Shown: positions 7,967 to 15,831 of the stretch, piece after piece
Position numbering within the stretch: position 1 is the stretch's first letter
Layout: each line of letters starts with the position of its first letter
Assembly (NCBI GenBank): GCA_002011075.2
Contig: MTMA02000006.1
Location: forward strand, 613,374 to 677,373
Source of the DNA: Candidatus Scotarchaeum otlingeri
Lineage (GTDB): Archaea > Thermoproteota > Nitrososphaeria > Geothermarchaeales > JDFR-13
Direction of reading: 5' to 3'
DNA length: 64,000 nucleotides
The notes under the pieces: generated by a model
Seen by the model: only the letters and a program-made list of their open reading frames with translations
Databases searched by the model: none
What the model was told of the DNA's origin: nothing
Program-made: the position numbers and the translations under genes

Positions 7967-9318
7967 TGTCTTTATCTGAGGAGGATAAAAGGAAGCTAGA
8001 GCAGTTCAAGCAGGGTATACAACAGATGATGGAACGTCAAGCGATGGAGCGCCGTATAAAAGAGAAGATGAAGTCGATCAAATATAAGATAGCTATTATA
8101 AGCGGTAAAGGAGGCGTGGGAAAATCAACGGTTACTGCAAACTTAGCCGTTGCATTGGCGCTAAGGGGTAATAGAGTAGCCGTGTTCGACTCCGATTTCC
8201 ATGGTCCCACTATTCCTAAGATGCTGGGGGTAGAGAATATCCAGTTGAATTTAACTGAGGATAAGAAGATAGTGCCTGCAAAGGGAGCATTGGGAATAAA
8301 AGTCATATCGATATACTATTTCTTACCCGATCCTACTACGGCGGTTATATGGAGGGGTCCAATCAAAAGAAGCTTTTTAGAGGAGCTATTGGATAAGACA
8401 GAGTTTGGAGAGATAGACTATTTACTTTTTGATCTGCCCCCTGGCTGTGTTACATCAGATTCTCTAGTTTATAAGGATTCGGGGGAGGAAGTAAGTATAT
8501 CTGATTTAAGGCCTGGTGACTTTGTATATAGCTTTTATGGAGATATCGAAGTAGATAAACTTATGATTAATGCTGAATTAAGAAGAAGTCGGGTATTAAA
8601 TGTTATACCTCAAGGCGTCTATCCCGTTTATAGGCTTGAAAGTGAAACAAAATCTATCGTTGCTACCTATAACCACCCGATTCTATGTGTATCCATTAAT
8701 GATAAGGTGAGACAGCATAGTAATGGTTATTATCTTGAATGGAAAGCCTTAAATCAGATCAAGATAGGTGATTATATAGTCATATTAAATGGGCTTGGTG
8801 ATGATGAGCACTTTGGTATAGAAAAGGTTAAGAATATCAACTATATAGGGGAGAAAGAAGTATATGACTTGGAGGTTGAAGACCACCATAATTTTATTGC
8901 AAACGGGATCGTAGTGCACAATACCGGTGACGAGGCACTCAATCTAGTCCAGGTTATTCCGGACCTCACCGGAGTAATAGCGGTTACCCAGCCTACTGAG
9001 GTCTCAGCGGTAGCTGTAGCCAAGTCACTCGATTTCGCTAGAAAACTTAAGATCCCTATCATAGGGGTTGTTGAGAATATGAGTGGATTCATATGCCCTG
9101 GGGAGAAGAAACTATATAAGATATTCTCTGGGGAGGGTGGCAAAATGGTAGCTGACAAATTTGATGTTCCATTATTGGGTAGAATTCCTATAGACCCAAG
9201 GCTATCTGAATATGGCGATTCAGGATATTATTTATTAACTAAAGACCCTGAGTGTGAGGTATCAAAAGTGTTTATGGAGATCGTGGATAATCTAGAACTA
9301 TCACTCGATAATAGATAG
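7966..9318 (+). CDS. mrp: Mrp/NBP35-family Fe-S cluster carrier ATPase, interrupted by an intein
   Basis: The host protein is a MinD-like P-loop ATPase that carries Fe-S clusters to apo-enzymes. The deviant Walker A motif SGKGGVGKST is at residues 46-55, VFDSDFHGPTIPK near 73, and DLPPG-TGDEALN is split by an intein at residues 161-319, so the mature extein would be about 291 residues, a normal size. The C-terminal half has TQPTEVS and VVENMSGFICPGEKK. In Mrp proteins this last region normally contains a CPxC pair that bridges a [4Fe-4S] cluster between subunits; here only one Cys is present. Starts immediately after the zinc protein. Confidence 0.92.
   Translation: MSLSEEDKRKLEQFKQGIQQMMERQAMERRIKEKMKSIKYKIAIISGKGGVGKSTVTANLAVALALRGNRVAVFDSDFHGPTIPKMLGVENIQLNLTEDKKIVPAKGALGIKVISIYYFLPDPTTAVIWRGPIKRSFLEELLDKTEFGEIDYLLFDLPPGCVTSDSLVYKDSGEEVSISDLRPGDFVYSFYGDIEVDKLMINAELRRSRVLNVIPQGVYPVYRLESETKSIVATYNHPILCVSINDKVRQHSNGYYLEWKALNQIKIGDYIVILNGLGDDEHFGIEKVKNINYIGEKEVYDLEVEDHHNFIANGIVVHNTGDEALNLVQVIPDLTGVIAVTQPTEVSAVAVAKSLDFARKLKIPIIGVVENMSGFICPGEKKLYKIFSGEGGKMVADKFDVPLLGRIPIDPRLSEYGDSGYYLLTKDPECEVSKVFMEIVDNLELSLDNR
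8446..8922 (+). other. Mini-intein (159 residues) in Mrp
   Basis: Residues 161-319 of the mrp product form a Hint splicing domain. Block A begins with Cys1 (CVTSDSLVY), block B is IVATYNHPILCV with the Thr74/His77 pair of TxxH, block F is VYDLEVEDHHNFIANG, and block G ends VVHN with His158-Asn159 followed by Thr+1 of the extein. Removing it restores the invariant DLPPGTGD motif between Gly160 and Thr320. No homing endonuclease domain is present: blocks B and F are about 60 residues apart. All nucleophiles for self-splicing are retained, so it is likely active. Confidence 0.95.
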
Positions 9319-9321
9319 ATA

Positions 9322-10335
9322 CTACATTACAATATTTAATTTAGCTCCGCATTTTGGGCATCTATCTTCTTCGATATCTATATACCGTATCTGGAACCCT
9401 AAGCGACTAATTATTGTATGGTTACAGTGTGGGCAATAAGTATTCTCCAAGGGATGTCCCCAGACATTACCTATATATACATATTCCAATCCTAGTTCCT
9501 TAGCCTTCTCCGCATGTTTTTCTAGCATCTTTAGAGGCGTTGGTGGTACATTTAGCATTCTATAGTCGGGGTGAAACCTCAAAACATGAAATGGAGTCTC
9601 GGGTCCCAAGTTGTCAATTATCCATTTAACCAGTCTCTCGAGGTCTCTGAGGTCTGAACCTATATCTATAGGAATAATTAGGTCGGTAATTTCAATGAAC
9701 ACTCCTCTCCTATTCATTTCTAGAAGTGCGTCTAATATTGGTTCTGACTCTGGTACCATCATATGTCTCCTATAGAATTCTCTATTACCGCTTCCCTTAA
9801 AATCTACAGTGGCGGCGTCCAGATACTTTGATATATCGTCTAGTGCCTCAACAGTCATGAATCCATTTGTAACCCAAGTGTTAAAGAGGCCTTTGGAATG
9901 AGCTAGCCTCATAACGTCTATTGCATACTCTGCAAAAATAGTAGGCTCATTATAAGTATAGCTTAACCCTTGAGCTCTCCTTTTTACCGTTAATTCGATT
10001 AATTCCTCTGGAGAAGTATATGGCTCATTTACTTTCCGTCTTTGACTGATATCAAAATTCTGGCAGAATTGGCATGCAAAGTTACAACCCGCGGTTGCTA
10101 TAGACATAACCCAAGTTCCCGGCTTATAATGCATAAGGGGCTTCTTTTCTATAGGATCCACATGCATAGCGATGAGTCTTCCATAATTTAATGAATACAA
10201 TTTACCCTTGATGTTTTGTCTAACTCCACAAAATCCTATTAACCCCTCTGGAATCCTACAATATCTTGCACATAAATAACAGAGTATCTTTCCATCATCC
10301 AATACATTATAGAATGAGGCTTCCTTCATAATCAT
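9322..10335 (-). CDS. AmmeMemoRadiSam-type radical SAM enzyme (PflA-like)
   Basis: A radical SAM protein of the type once called pyruvate formate-lyase activating enzyme and now grouped with AMMECR1 and Memo proteins. The N-terminus has CYLCARYCRIPEGLIGFCG, the radical SAM cluster motif is GCNFACQFCQN (about residues 82-92), YNEPTIFAEY follows, and the C-terminus carries a zinc ribbon (CPHCNHT...CPKCGAKL). Length 337 is normal. No AMMECR1 or Memo gene is within the window. The substrate is unknown. The end is 4 bases from the convergent mrp stop. Confidence 0.88.
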   Translation of the reverse strand: MIMKEASFYNVLDDGKILCYLCARYCRIPEGLIGFCGVRQNIKGKLYSLNYGRLIAMHVDPIEKKPLMHYKPGTWVMSIATAGCNFACQFCQNFDISQRRKVNEPYTSPEELIELTVKRRAQGLSYTYNEPTIFAEYAIDVMRLAHSKGLFNTWVTNGFMTVEALDDISKYLDAATVDFKGSGNREFYRRHMMVPESEPILDALLEMNRRGVFIEITDLIIPIDIGSDLRDLERLVKWIIDNLGPETPFHVLRFHPDYRMLNVPPTPLKMLEKHAEKAKELGLEYVYIGNVWGHPLENTYCPHCNHTIISRLGFQIRYIDIEEDRCPKCGAKLNIVM

Positions 10336-10483
10336 ATATTCCCATTATTAATCTAACATGGTATCTCGAATATAAAAGGATTGATATAATAATGATAATT
10401 TTATGTTGAGCTTATATAATTAGAGGACTGATTAACTTAAGAGTATGATGGCTATAAAGGATTTAATATTATTAAATATCAGG

Positions 10484-10493
10484 TTATTTATAT
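10484..10493 (+). promoter_or_regulatory. TATA box for the secreted BsuPI-like protein
   Basis: The AT-rich element TTATTTATAT is centred about 32 bases before the ATG at 10520, the spacing expected for a nearly leaderless archaeal transcript. It supports the downstream ATG over the upstream ATG at 10445. Confidence 0.35.
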
Positions 10494-10519
10494 CTATCTT
10501 TCATAATCTCTTAATAGAA

Positions 10520-11059
10520 ATGAGGTTGGAGCATCTATTGCTAATGGTCAGCATCGCATTAATAGTATTCAACATATCAATTGTATATGCGTCTGAATCT
10601 AGCTCCATAATAGTTGAGCTGAATAAGGATAGGTATGTCCAAGGAGAAAACGTAATTATAACTGTTTTTAATAAAGGTAGTGACGATATCACCTTATCTA
10701 ATCCTAACCCATATCAGATATTAAAATATGATACATGGGAAGTAGTATATGCACCTGTGTCTCCCCAAGTCATAACGAAATTGGAGAGAGGTAGAAGCAT
10801 GATGTTTATCTGGAGTCAAATCGATAATCAGGGTAACCAGGTTCCACCTGGAAAATATATTGTTAAGTTCTCTTACTTCGGTGGAGAAGCATACTCCGAT
10901 GCATTTGAAGTAGTACCTCCATCAAACTCTTCTAACGGCCATCCAGATGATAATACGGTTGAGCCTACTCAAGGTACCCTCGGAATATATCTATTAATGG
11001 TCATTAGTGGTATTGTGATAATCTCGGTAGCCTTATCCCTCTTCATGAGACGAGACTAA
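10520..11059 (+). CDS. Secreted/anchored beta-sandwich protein, BsuPI-like domain
   Basis: Signal peptide MRLEHLLLMVSIALIVFNIS with a YAS-like cleavage site, then a beta-rich domain with VELNKDRYVQGENVIITVFN, MFIWSQIDNQGNQVPPGKY, features of BsuPI (intracellular protease inhibitor) and similar Ig-like domains. After an Asn/Ser/Pro/Thr linker (about 140-155) comes a C-terminal membrane helix and a short basic tail (FMRRD), so it is anchored with its domain outside. The longer frame starts at 10445, but the TATA position and the signal peptide favour the ATG at 10520. The precise role is unknown. Confidence 0.6.
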   Translation: MRLEHLLLMVSIALIVFNISIVYASESSSIIVELNKDRYVQGENVIITVFNKGSDDITLSNPNPYQILKYDTWEVVYAPVSPQVITKLERGRSMMFIWSQIDNQGNQVPPGKYIVKFSYFGGEAYSDAFEVVPPSNSSNGHPDDNTVEPTQGTLGIYLLMVISGIVIISVALSLFMRRD

Positions 11060-11104
11060 AATGTTATATTTATTTGACGGTAGCAATTATGTATGGTGAT
11101 ACCC

Positions 11105-11485
11105 ATGAATACCAGTGATAATGATAAAGAGATGGAGCTGTTGCTTCGTAAAAAGATGCTGGAGTACCTGAAATTATATATCAAGAGGCAAGAAGAGAAA
11201 ACAAAGCAAGAAGCAGGTAAGCCAGATATTTATGATAAAATAAAGGTGTTTATGGATAGGGATGCATACGAGTATTTATTGCGGATCAGAGAAAGTAAGC
11301 CAAATGTGGCTGATAAGATATTGAAATATCTAATATATGCTCTTATAAATGGGCTGGTACATCCTCCCATTGATAAAATTAGTATTGAGTATCTGGAAAG
11401 AAAAATAGAGGGTAAAACAGGAAAGATATATATAAAACGTAGAGGTGAACTCAAGTCCTTTGATCAGGTTCTTCGGGAGGACTAA
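11105..11485 (+). CDS. PDCD5/TFAR19-family DNA-binding protein
   Basis: Small helical protein of the archaeal PDCD5 family: EMELLLRKKMLEYLKLYI, then KIKVFMDRDAYEYLLRIRE and DKILKYLIYALINGLVHPPI, followed by the conserved basic terminus IDKISIEYLERKIEGKTGKI and YIKRRGE. These proteins bind nucleic acid and in many archaea sit near the S19e gene, which is not here. The GGTGAT at 11095-11100 is the ribosome binding site for the ATG at 11105; the frame is open from 11093. The last 35 bases overlap the convergent HAD gene. Confidence 0.85.
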   Translation: MNTSDNDKEMELLLRKKMLEYLKLYIKRQEEKTKQEAGKPDIYDKIKVFMDRDAYEYLLRIRESKPNVADKILKYLIYALINGLVHPPIDKISIEYLERKIEGKTGKIYIKRRGELKSFDQVLRED

Positions 11486-12029
11486 ACCTCGTCTCAAACC
11501 CCATATATTTATGTAGACATGTTCTTATCCAGGGAAATTTCTTATTGATTACTTTTATGGTTCTCCAGTCATCTTCATGATACTCTATAATCTGCAGTCC
11601 AAGAGATATTAATTCACCAATCAATTTGGGCTTTAATTCGTAATCTGGTTCTCTGTTTCCCTCAGGCCTCATAATTAAGTGATGATAGGGTATATCAAAT
11701 AGTTGGAGTTGGCTAATGGTTGCTTTCCGTAGCCTTTCAGGCCTCCCGGTAATTAGTATTATTCCTTTACCTTCATCATATCTTTTCTTCAGCTTATCAA
11801 TACATTCTTTAATCGGCTTATCCGTATGTAAATACTTTTCACTCAAAAATACATTCCAGAACATCCCTTTCTTATAGGGAGGCAACTTATAGAAGGGAGT
11901 GGAGGGAGAAACGCTTATATCTTCTAGGGATTTATAGTATCTTTCTCTAACATCTATAAGCGTCATATCTACATCGAATAGAGCTATCTCTATATTTAAT
12001 AATGAAGTGAACATATCTATAGGCAACAT
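11451..12029 (-). CDS. HAD-superfamily hydrolase
   Basis: Motif I is ALFDVDMTLIDV (DxDxT with Met), motif II is GIILITGRPERLR; a clear motif III Lys and DD motif IV are weak (EYHEDDWRTIKVINKK). Length of about 190 residues and the position of the motifs fit a small phosphatase or phosphotransferase of this superfamily, but the substrate is unknown. GGAGAT 4 bases upstream supports the ATG at 12029, although the frame is open to 12044. Convergent with PDCD5. Confidence 0.7.
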   Translation of the reverse strand: MLPIDMFTSLLNIEIALFDVDMTLIDVRERYYKSLEDISVSPSTPFYKLPPYKKGMFWNVFLSEKYLHTDKPIKECIDKLKKRYDEGKGIILITGRPERLRKATISQLQLFDIPYHHLIMRPEGNREPDYELKPKLIGELISLGLQIIEYHEDDWRTIKVINKKFPWIRTCLHKYMGFETRFSPPEEPDQRT

Positions 12030-12163
12030 ACTTATCTCCATCACAACTGTGTCTGATTTATCTCTCTAAATATATATCTTGATCAGAGATGATATTTACC
12101 AAAATGTATAGATGTATATATAATAATTTACCTATACTTGATTCTTAAATAGATTTGATAATT

Positions 12164-12508
12164 ATGAGCGGAGAATTTGAGGTTAATATGACAGGCAGAG
12201 TTTTCTATATAAAGCTACCTAAGGGCAAAAAAGCGTATATTACATATAAAATTATTGATGATAAGTTACAATTGATATCTACATATACCCCGGAGGAGTT
12301 TAGAGGAAAAGGGTTAGCAAGGAGACTGGTGGACTATGCGGTTGAATATGCTGCCAACAATAATCTGCTAATAGAACCGATATGCAGCTATGCAGTTAGA
12401 TACTTCATTAAAAATCCGGATAAGAGAGGCCTACTAGCTTATGAGTATAGAGAGATGGATCTGGAGGCGCTATTCAAGAAGAGGCTCGAGGAGGAACGCG
12501 GTAGCTAA
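12164..12508 (+). CDS. GNAT-fold N-acetyltransferase, NATD1/YidJ-like
   Basis: A short 114-residue acetyltransferase domain. The pattern AYITYKIIDDKLQLISTYTP, EEFRGKGLARRLVDYAVEYA and PICSYAVRYFIKNP is typical of the small GNAT family that includes human NATD1 and bacterial YidJ; the RGKGLA loop binds acetyl-CoA pyrophosphate. The ATG at 12164 is chosen over an in-frame TTG at 12155. The stop codon adjoins the end of the convergent uracil-DNA glycosylase gene. The substrate amine is unknown. Confidence 0.75.
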   Translation: MSGEFEVNMTGRVFYIKLPKGKKAYITYKIIDDKLQLISTYTPEEFRGKGLARRLVDYAVEYAANNNLLIEPICSYAVRYFIKNPDKRGLLAYEYREMDLEALFKKRLEEERGS

Positions 12509-13141
12509 TCAATATAGGTATTTATCGAGAGTATCATCAAATTTTTCTTTGTTAGATAGTAGTGACTTAAGGGTTTCAAAGTCCTGTTTTATGCTATTCA
12601 GTAACGGCGGTTTGTATAATGCTGCAGCTGGATGATATGTAGGGAGAAAAATTATTTGATTTGTGAATAAGTTTATTTTTCTTGGGATTCCTCTCTCTCG
12701 TGTAATACCTTTAAAGGGTATGCCCGCAAGGCGAGAGATAATTATCCCGGAATATCTTCCTAGTGAAACGATTATCCGAGGCTTGATCAACTCTATTTGT
12801 CTTACCAAGTAGGGTAGACACATGTTCATCTCGTGTTCAGTTGGGTCTCTATTATTTGGAGGTCTACACTTTAGTACATTTGCGATAAAGACATCTTCTC
12901 TTTTTAGACCTATTTCTTCTATCAGCTTAGTCAAAAGGTTTCCAGCGGCCCCTACAAATGGCCTACCCATCTCATCTTCCTTTAGGCCTGGGGCTTCTCC
13001 TATAAACATTATTTCGGCCCGCAAATTACCTTCTCCAGGTACAGCGTTTCTTCTCATAGAGTGCAGATCGCACTTTCTGCATTTAATTATTTCATCAACG
13101 ATTTTTTTCCACGCGATCTCTATCTCAGAATTTTTGGCCAT
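12509..13141 (-). CDS. udg: Uracil-DNA glycosylase, family 4 (Fe-S type)
   Basis: Removes uracil from DNA in base-excision repair; family 4 enzymes carry a [4Fe-4S] cluster. The ligands are Cys21 and Cys24 (CRKC), Cys92 (VLKCRPP) and Cys108 (NMCLPYL), with family spacing. Active-site motifs are GEAPGLKEDEMGRPFVGAAG (about 48-67) and FLPTYHPAAALYKP (motif B His). The 210-residue length is typical of thermophilic archaea. Confidence 0.93.
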   Translation of the reverse strand: MAKNSEIEIAWKKIVDEIIKCRKCDLHSMRRNAVPGEGNLRAEIMFIGEAPGLKEDEMGRPFVGAAGNLLTKLIEEIGLKREDVFIANVLKCRPPNNRDPTEHEMNMCLPYLVRQIELIKPRIIVSLGRYSGIIISRLAGIPFKGITRERGIPRKINLFTNQIIFLPTYHPAAALYKPPLLNSIKQDFETLKSLLSNKEKFDDTLDKYLY

Positions 13142-13208
13142 CTATTTATTACACCTTTGGAACCAAAAATATTTTGTTTAATTATTCATATAAGTAGTAA
13201 TTATTGGG

Positions 13209-13778
13209 ATGGATAAGTTTCCTATCAAATACATAGTGTTTAATGGGGTATACTCTCCAAGTGAGGACACTTTTCTCATTATAGATTATATCAAGAATAT
13301 GGATTTCAGGGGTAAGAGGATACTGGAGGTTGGCTGTGGATGTGGGATAGTTTCGTTATATGTCTCATATAACGGGGGGAATGTAGATGCCGTGGATGTA
13401 GATTATAGAGCTGTTGAAAATACAAGGTATAACTCTAAACTTAATGGATTGTCAGTAAATGCATTTTACTCTGATTTATTTAGCGAAGTTAAAGACACTT
13501 ATGACGTTATCATATTTAATCCACCTTATATCGAGGAGGAGGATGAATTTGAGGAGGATATAGCTATTATAGGTGGTACGGAACTAATTATTCGCTTTAT
13601 TAGAGAATCTGTATCTCACCTGAAAAGTGATGGAGAGATATTAATGATTATGTATGAGCATAATGACCTGGATAGAATTTTTGACGAAATTAATAAGGCT
13701 GGCTATAGATACACAATTATAGCTAGAAAGAAACTATTTTTTGAAGAAATACTATTAGTAAATATTAAATGGCGGTGA
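13209..13778 (+). CDS. HEMK2/Mtq2-like protein methyltransferase
   Basis: SAM-dependent methyltransferase of the archaeal/eukaryotic class that methylates a Gln in the release factor aRF1/eRF1. GVYSPSEDTFLIIDY is the Mtq2 N-terminal signature, ILEVGCGCGIVSLYV the SAM-binding motif, and IIFNPPYIEEEDE contains the NPPY catalytic motif (about residue 105). The 189-residue length fits the single-domain form without the PrmC N-terminal bundle. Assignment of the target protein is by family, not visible here. Confidence 0.85.
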   Translation: MDKFPIKYIVFNGVYSPSEDTFLIIDYIKNMDFRGKRILEVGCGCGIVSLYVSYNGGNVDAVDVDYRAVENTRYNSKLNGLSVNAFYSDLFSEVKDTYDVIIFNPPYIEEEDEFEEDIAIIGGTELIIRFIRESVSHLKSDGEILMIMYEHNDLDRIFDEINKAGYRYTIIARKKLFFEEILLVNIKWR

Positions 13779-13784
13779 TGACAA

Positions 13785-14357
13785 CTGAATCCAGAAAGAA
13801 CCATAAATATAATTTTAGTAGTAATAATCATATCAATCTTCTCTCTCGCAGTAATATACCTTTATTCATCTAATCTACAGTTTATGAATCAAATCAATAC
13901 GATCAATATGGTTCTAAATAAAACGAAGCTAGAGATAGACCTACTTGAATCTCAACTAGATTTTCTAGAGAATTACTCAAATTTCCTGAAGCTTCAACTT
14001 GACTATTATAAGAATTTGACATTATTTCTCTCTACTCACATTGAGGAGCTTAAGGATATAATATACTTAAAGGAAGAAACTATCCTAGCGCAATATGAAG
14101 GTATAGAGATACCCCCGTATTCTAATGTATCATATACCTTCACTATAGAATATGCAGGATACATTGATATACTAATTTCTCCTAATGAAGAAATCACTAT
14201 AATCGTTGCTGGCACATTGCCTAATAACGAGATACATTATCAATATACTACCCATAATTCTATCATACCTGTATTGCCCGGTAAATTGACGCTTACCATC
14301 ATAAATAATTCTTCCTCTCCATACTATATCGATATCGAAATTCGATATGTATTTTGA
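13785..14357 (+). CDS. Membrane-anchored coiled-coil plus beta domain protein; probable CTG start
   Basis: The first ATG of this frame is at 13884, but in-frame codons upstream encode a strong signal anchor (about 20 residues: PERTINIILVVIIISIFSL and onward). The only candidate start after the stop at 13779 is CTG at 13785, with GGTGA at 13774-13778 six bases upstream, overlapping the HemK-type stop. The product has a TM helix, a helical region (about 35-85) with heptad-like Leu/Ile spacing, and a C-terminal beta domain. No family recognised. If CTG is not used, the protein would lack its membrane anchor. Confidence 0.6.
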   Translation: MNPERTINIILVVIIISIFSLAVIYLYSSNLQFMNQINTINMVLNKTKLEIDLLESQLDFLENYSNFLKLQLDYYKNLTLFLSTHIEELKDIIYLKEETILAQYEGIEIPPYSNVSYTFTIEYAGYIDILISPNEEITIIVAGTLPNNEIHYQYTTHNSIIPVLPGKLTLTIINNSSSPYYIDIEIRYVF

Positions 14358-14429
14358 CCAATGATTTATATTGAATATTCTAAATTACTTAATATCCGAT
14401 ATATCGAAATATCTTTTGGTGCCTTTGAG

Positions 14430-15362
14430 ATGATTGATGTGAAGAAGCTTCTTGAAGAAATAGGTATTCCTGGAAGGGACTTATACGAATTGCCAGACTC
14501 TAAGAAGAGGTTTCCAGATGGCGCTCAATGGAGAATAGAAATATCTGGTGTAGAGAGAGTTTCGGTATTGAAGGAACTCATTGATGAATCTAGGAAAAGA
14601 GATGTGCCAGTACACAGACTAATTAGCGTGGTTATGGGTGCAACGCTCTTAACCAAAGATGAGTTAAAGAGTTTCGCTGAGCTTGCTTCTGAGGCAGAGA
14701 TGGAGGTTATATTGACACCTGGACCTAGACAGATATGGGATACAGGGAGACAGATATCTACTCCTGAAGGTGCCCTCAGCGGATTGAGACATAGAGGCGC
14801 TGATCAACTAAATTATGTTCTTCAAGATATATTTAGGGCCATAGAAATAGGTTTCAGAGGGTTCTTAGTCACCGATGAAGGATTGCTCTGGGTTCTAAAT
14901 ATGCTTAGAAAGAAAAAATATATTCCGAGTAATACGAAGTTTAAGGTCTCTATATTTGCTGGGCATGCTAATCCCGCCGGTGCCAAAGTACTGGAAAACC
15001 TCGGTGCCGATACATTCAATCCAATTGGAGATTTGTCCCTGCCTGCTTTAGCAGCAATTAGAAGAGCCACAGATATTCCCTTGGATCTTCATATATATCT
15101 ATTTGATTCGTTCGGGGGTTTCGTTAGATTCTATGAAGCTCCAGATATGATTAGAGTCACTTCACCATGCTACTTTAAGATTGAACCAGGGGTGAGTGTA
15201 TCAGCATTATATAAACCATGGGTTAGTAGTGAACTACTTGGGAATATGGCCCGTGAAAAAGTAAAGTATGCAGAGATCATAATGGAGATAGTTGATAGGA
15301 ATTATCCGGAAGCAAAGCTGAGTAATAGGGGTGCTAGAGATCTAGCTATTCCCGAGCCATGA
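14430..15362 (+). CDS. TIM-barrel protein of the U32-peptidase-like group
   Basis: The N-terminus is MIDVKKLLEEIGIPGRDLYE, then LPDSKKRFPDGAQWRIEISG, and the barrel includes GFRGFLVTDEGLLWVLN and VSIFAGHANPAGAKVLENLG with GADTFNPIGDLSLPALAAIR. I recall proteins with this pattern annotated as U32 family peptidases, but no peptidase motif is established. SD TTTGGTG 8 bases before the ATG at 14430 sets the start; the frame is open from 14361. A role in a small-molecule or tRNA modification reaction is possible. Confidence 0.55.
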   Translation: MIDVKKLLEEIGIPGRDLYELPDSKKRFPDGAQWRIEISGVERVSVLKELIDESRKRDVPVHRLISVVMGATLLTKDELKSFAELASEAEMEVILTPGPRQIWDTGRQISTPEGALSGLRHRGADQLNYVLQDIFRAIEIGFRGFLVTDEGLLWVLNMLRKKKYIPSNTKFKVSIFAGHANPAGAKVLENLGADTFNPIGDLSLPALAAIRRATDIPLDLHIYLFDSFGGFVRFYEAPDMIRVTSPCYFKIEPGVSVSALYKPWVSSELLGNMAREKVKYAEIIMEIVDRNYPEAKLSNRGARDLAIPEP

Positions 15363-15389
15363 TAAAAGCATTAATAAGTCCCCTCAATG

Positions 15390-15821
15390 TCATCTCCCAT
15401 GTTCATAGACCTTTTCATCATCAAGTATATGCATAACTCTATACCCTCTTTCTCTCAGGGTATCTGAGATATATCTTCTATGGCATCTAAACCATAGCTT
15501 CTCGCTACACATGATGGCAACCACATATGTCTCTTCAGCTAACTCGATAATTTTATTTATACCCATATTATATTCATCTGAACTCATATAATCTATATAA
15601 CCCCCGGTTCTATATCCCCCCAGTAGATTACCTAACCATACATATTCAATATCCTTAAGCGATAATTGGGAGCTTAAATATTCCTTTTGAAACCAGGGAT
15701 ATTTACGGGATGATGGGAATCTTCTAACATCTATTAATAGAGATATCCTGTATTTTTTTAGTAAAGATATGAAAACCTCAATTGGTCTATTTGAATGGCC
15801 CACCGTATATATTACTTTCAT
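15390..15821 (-). CDS. DUF488 family protein
   Basis: MKVIYTVGHSNRPIEVFISL opens the DUF488 domain, followed by LLIDVRRFPSSRKYPWF, EYVWLGNLLGGY, and a C-terminal IMCSEKLWFRCHRRYISD, where Cys and the CHR motif are typical of the family. The start at 15821 lies after the stop of the upstream PurM-like gene at 15832; the longer frame to 15899 would overlap it. It is the last of a four-gene minus-strand run. The function is unknown. Confidence 0.85.
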   Translation of the reverse strand: MKVIYTVGHSNRPIEVFISLLKKYRISLLIDVRRFPSSRKYPWFQKEYLSSQLSLKDIEYVWLGNLLGGYRTGGYIDYMSSDEYNMGINKIIELAEETYVVAIMCSEKLWFRCHRRYISDTLRERGYRVMHILDDEKVYEHGR

Positions 15822-15831
15822 ATCATGACAC

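Noticed and set aside
10501-10692. Minus-strand frame opposite the BsuPI-like protein
   Set aside because: Antisense to a gene with a signal peptide and TATA box; no support of its own.
12441-12635. Plus-strand frame across the acetyltransferase/glycosylase junction
   Set aside because: It shares both flanking genes' coding sequence and has no recognisable start site.
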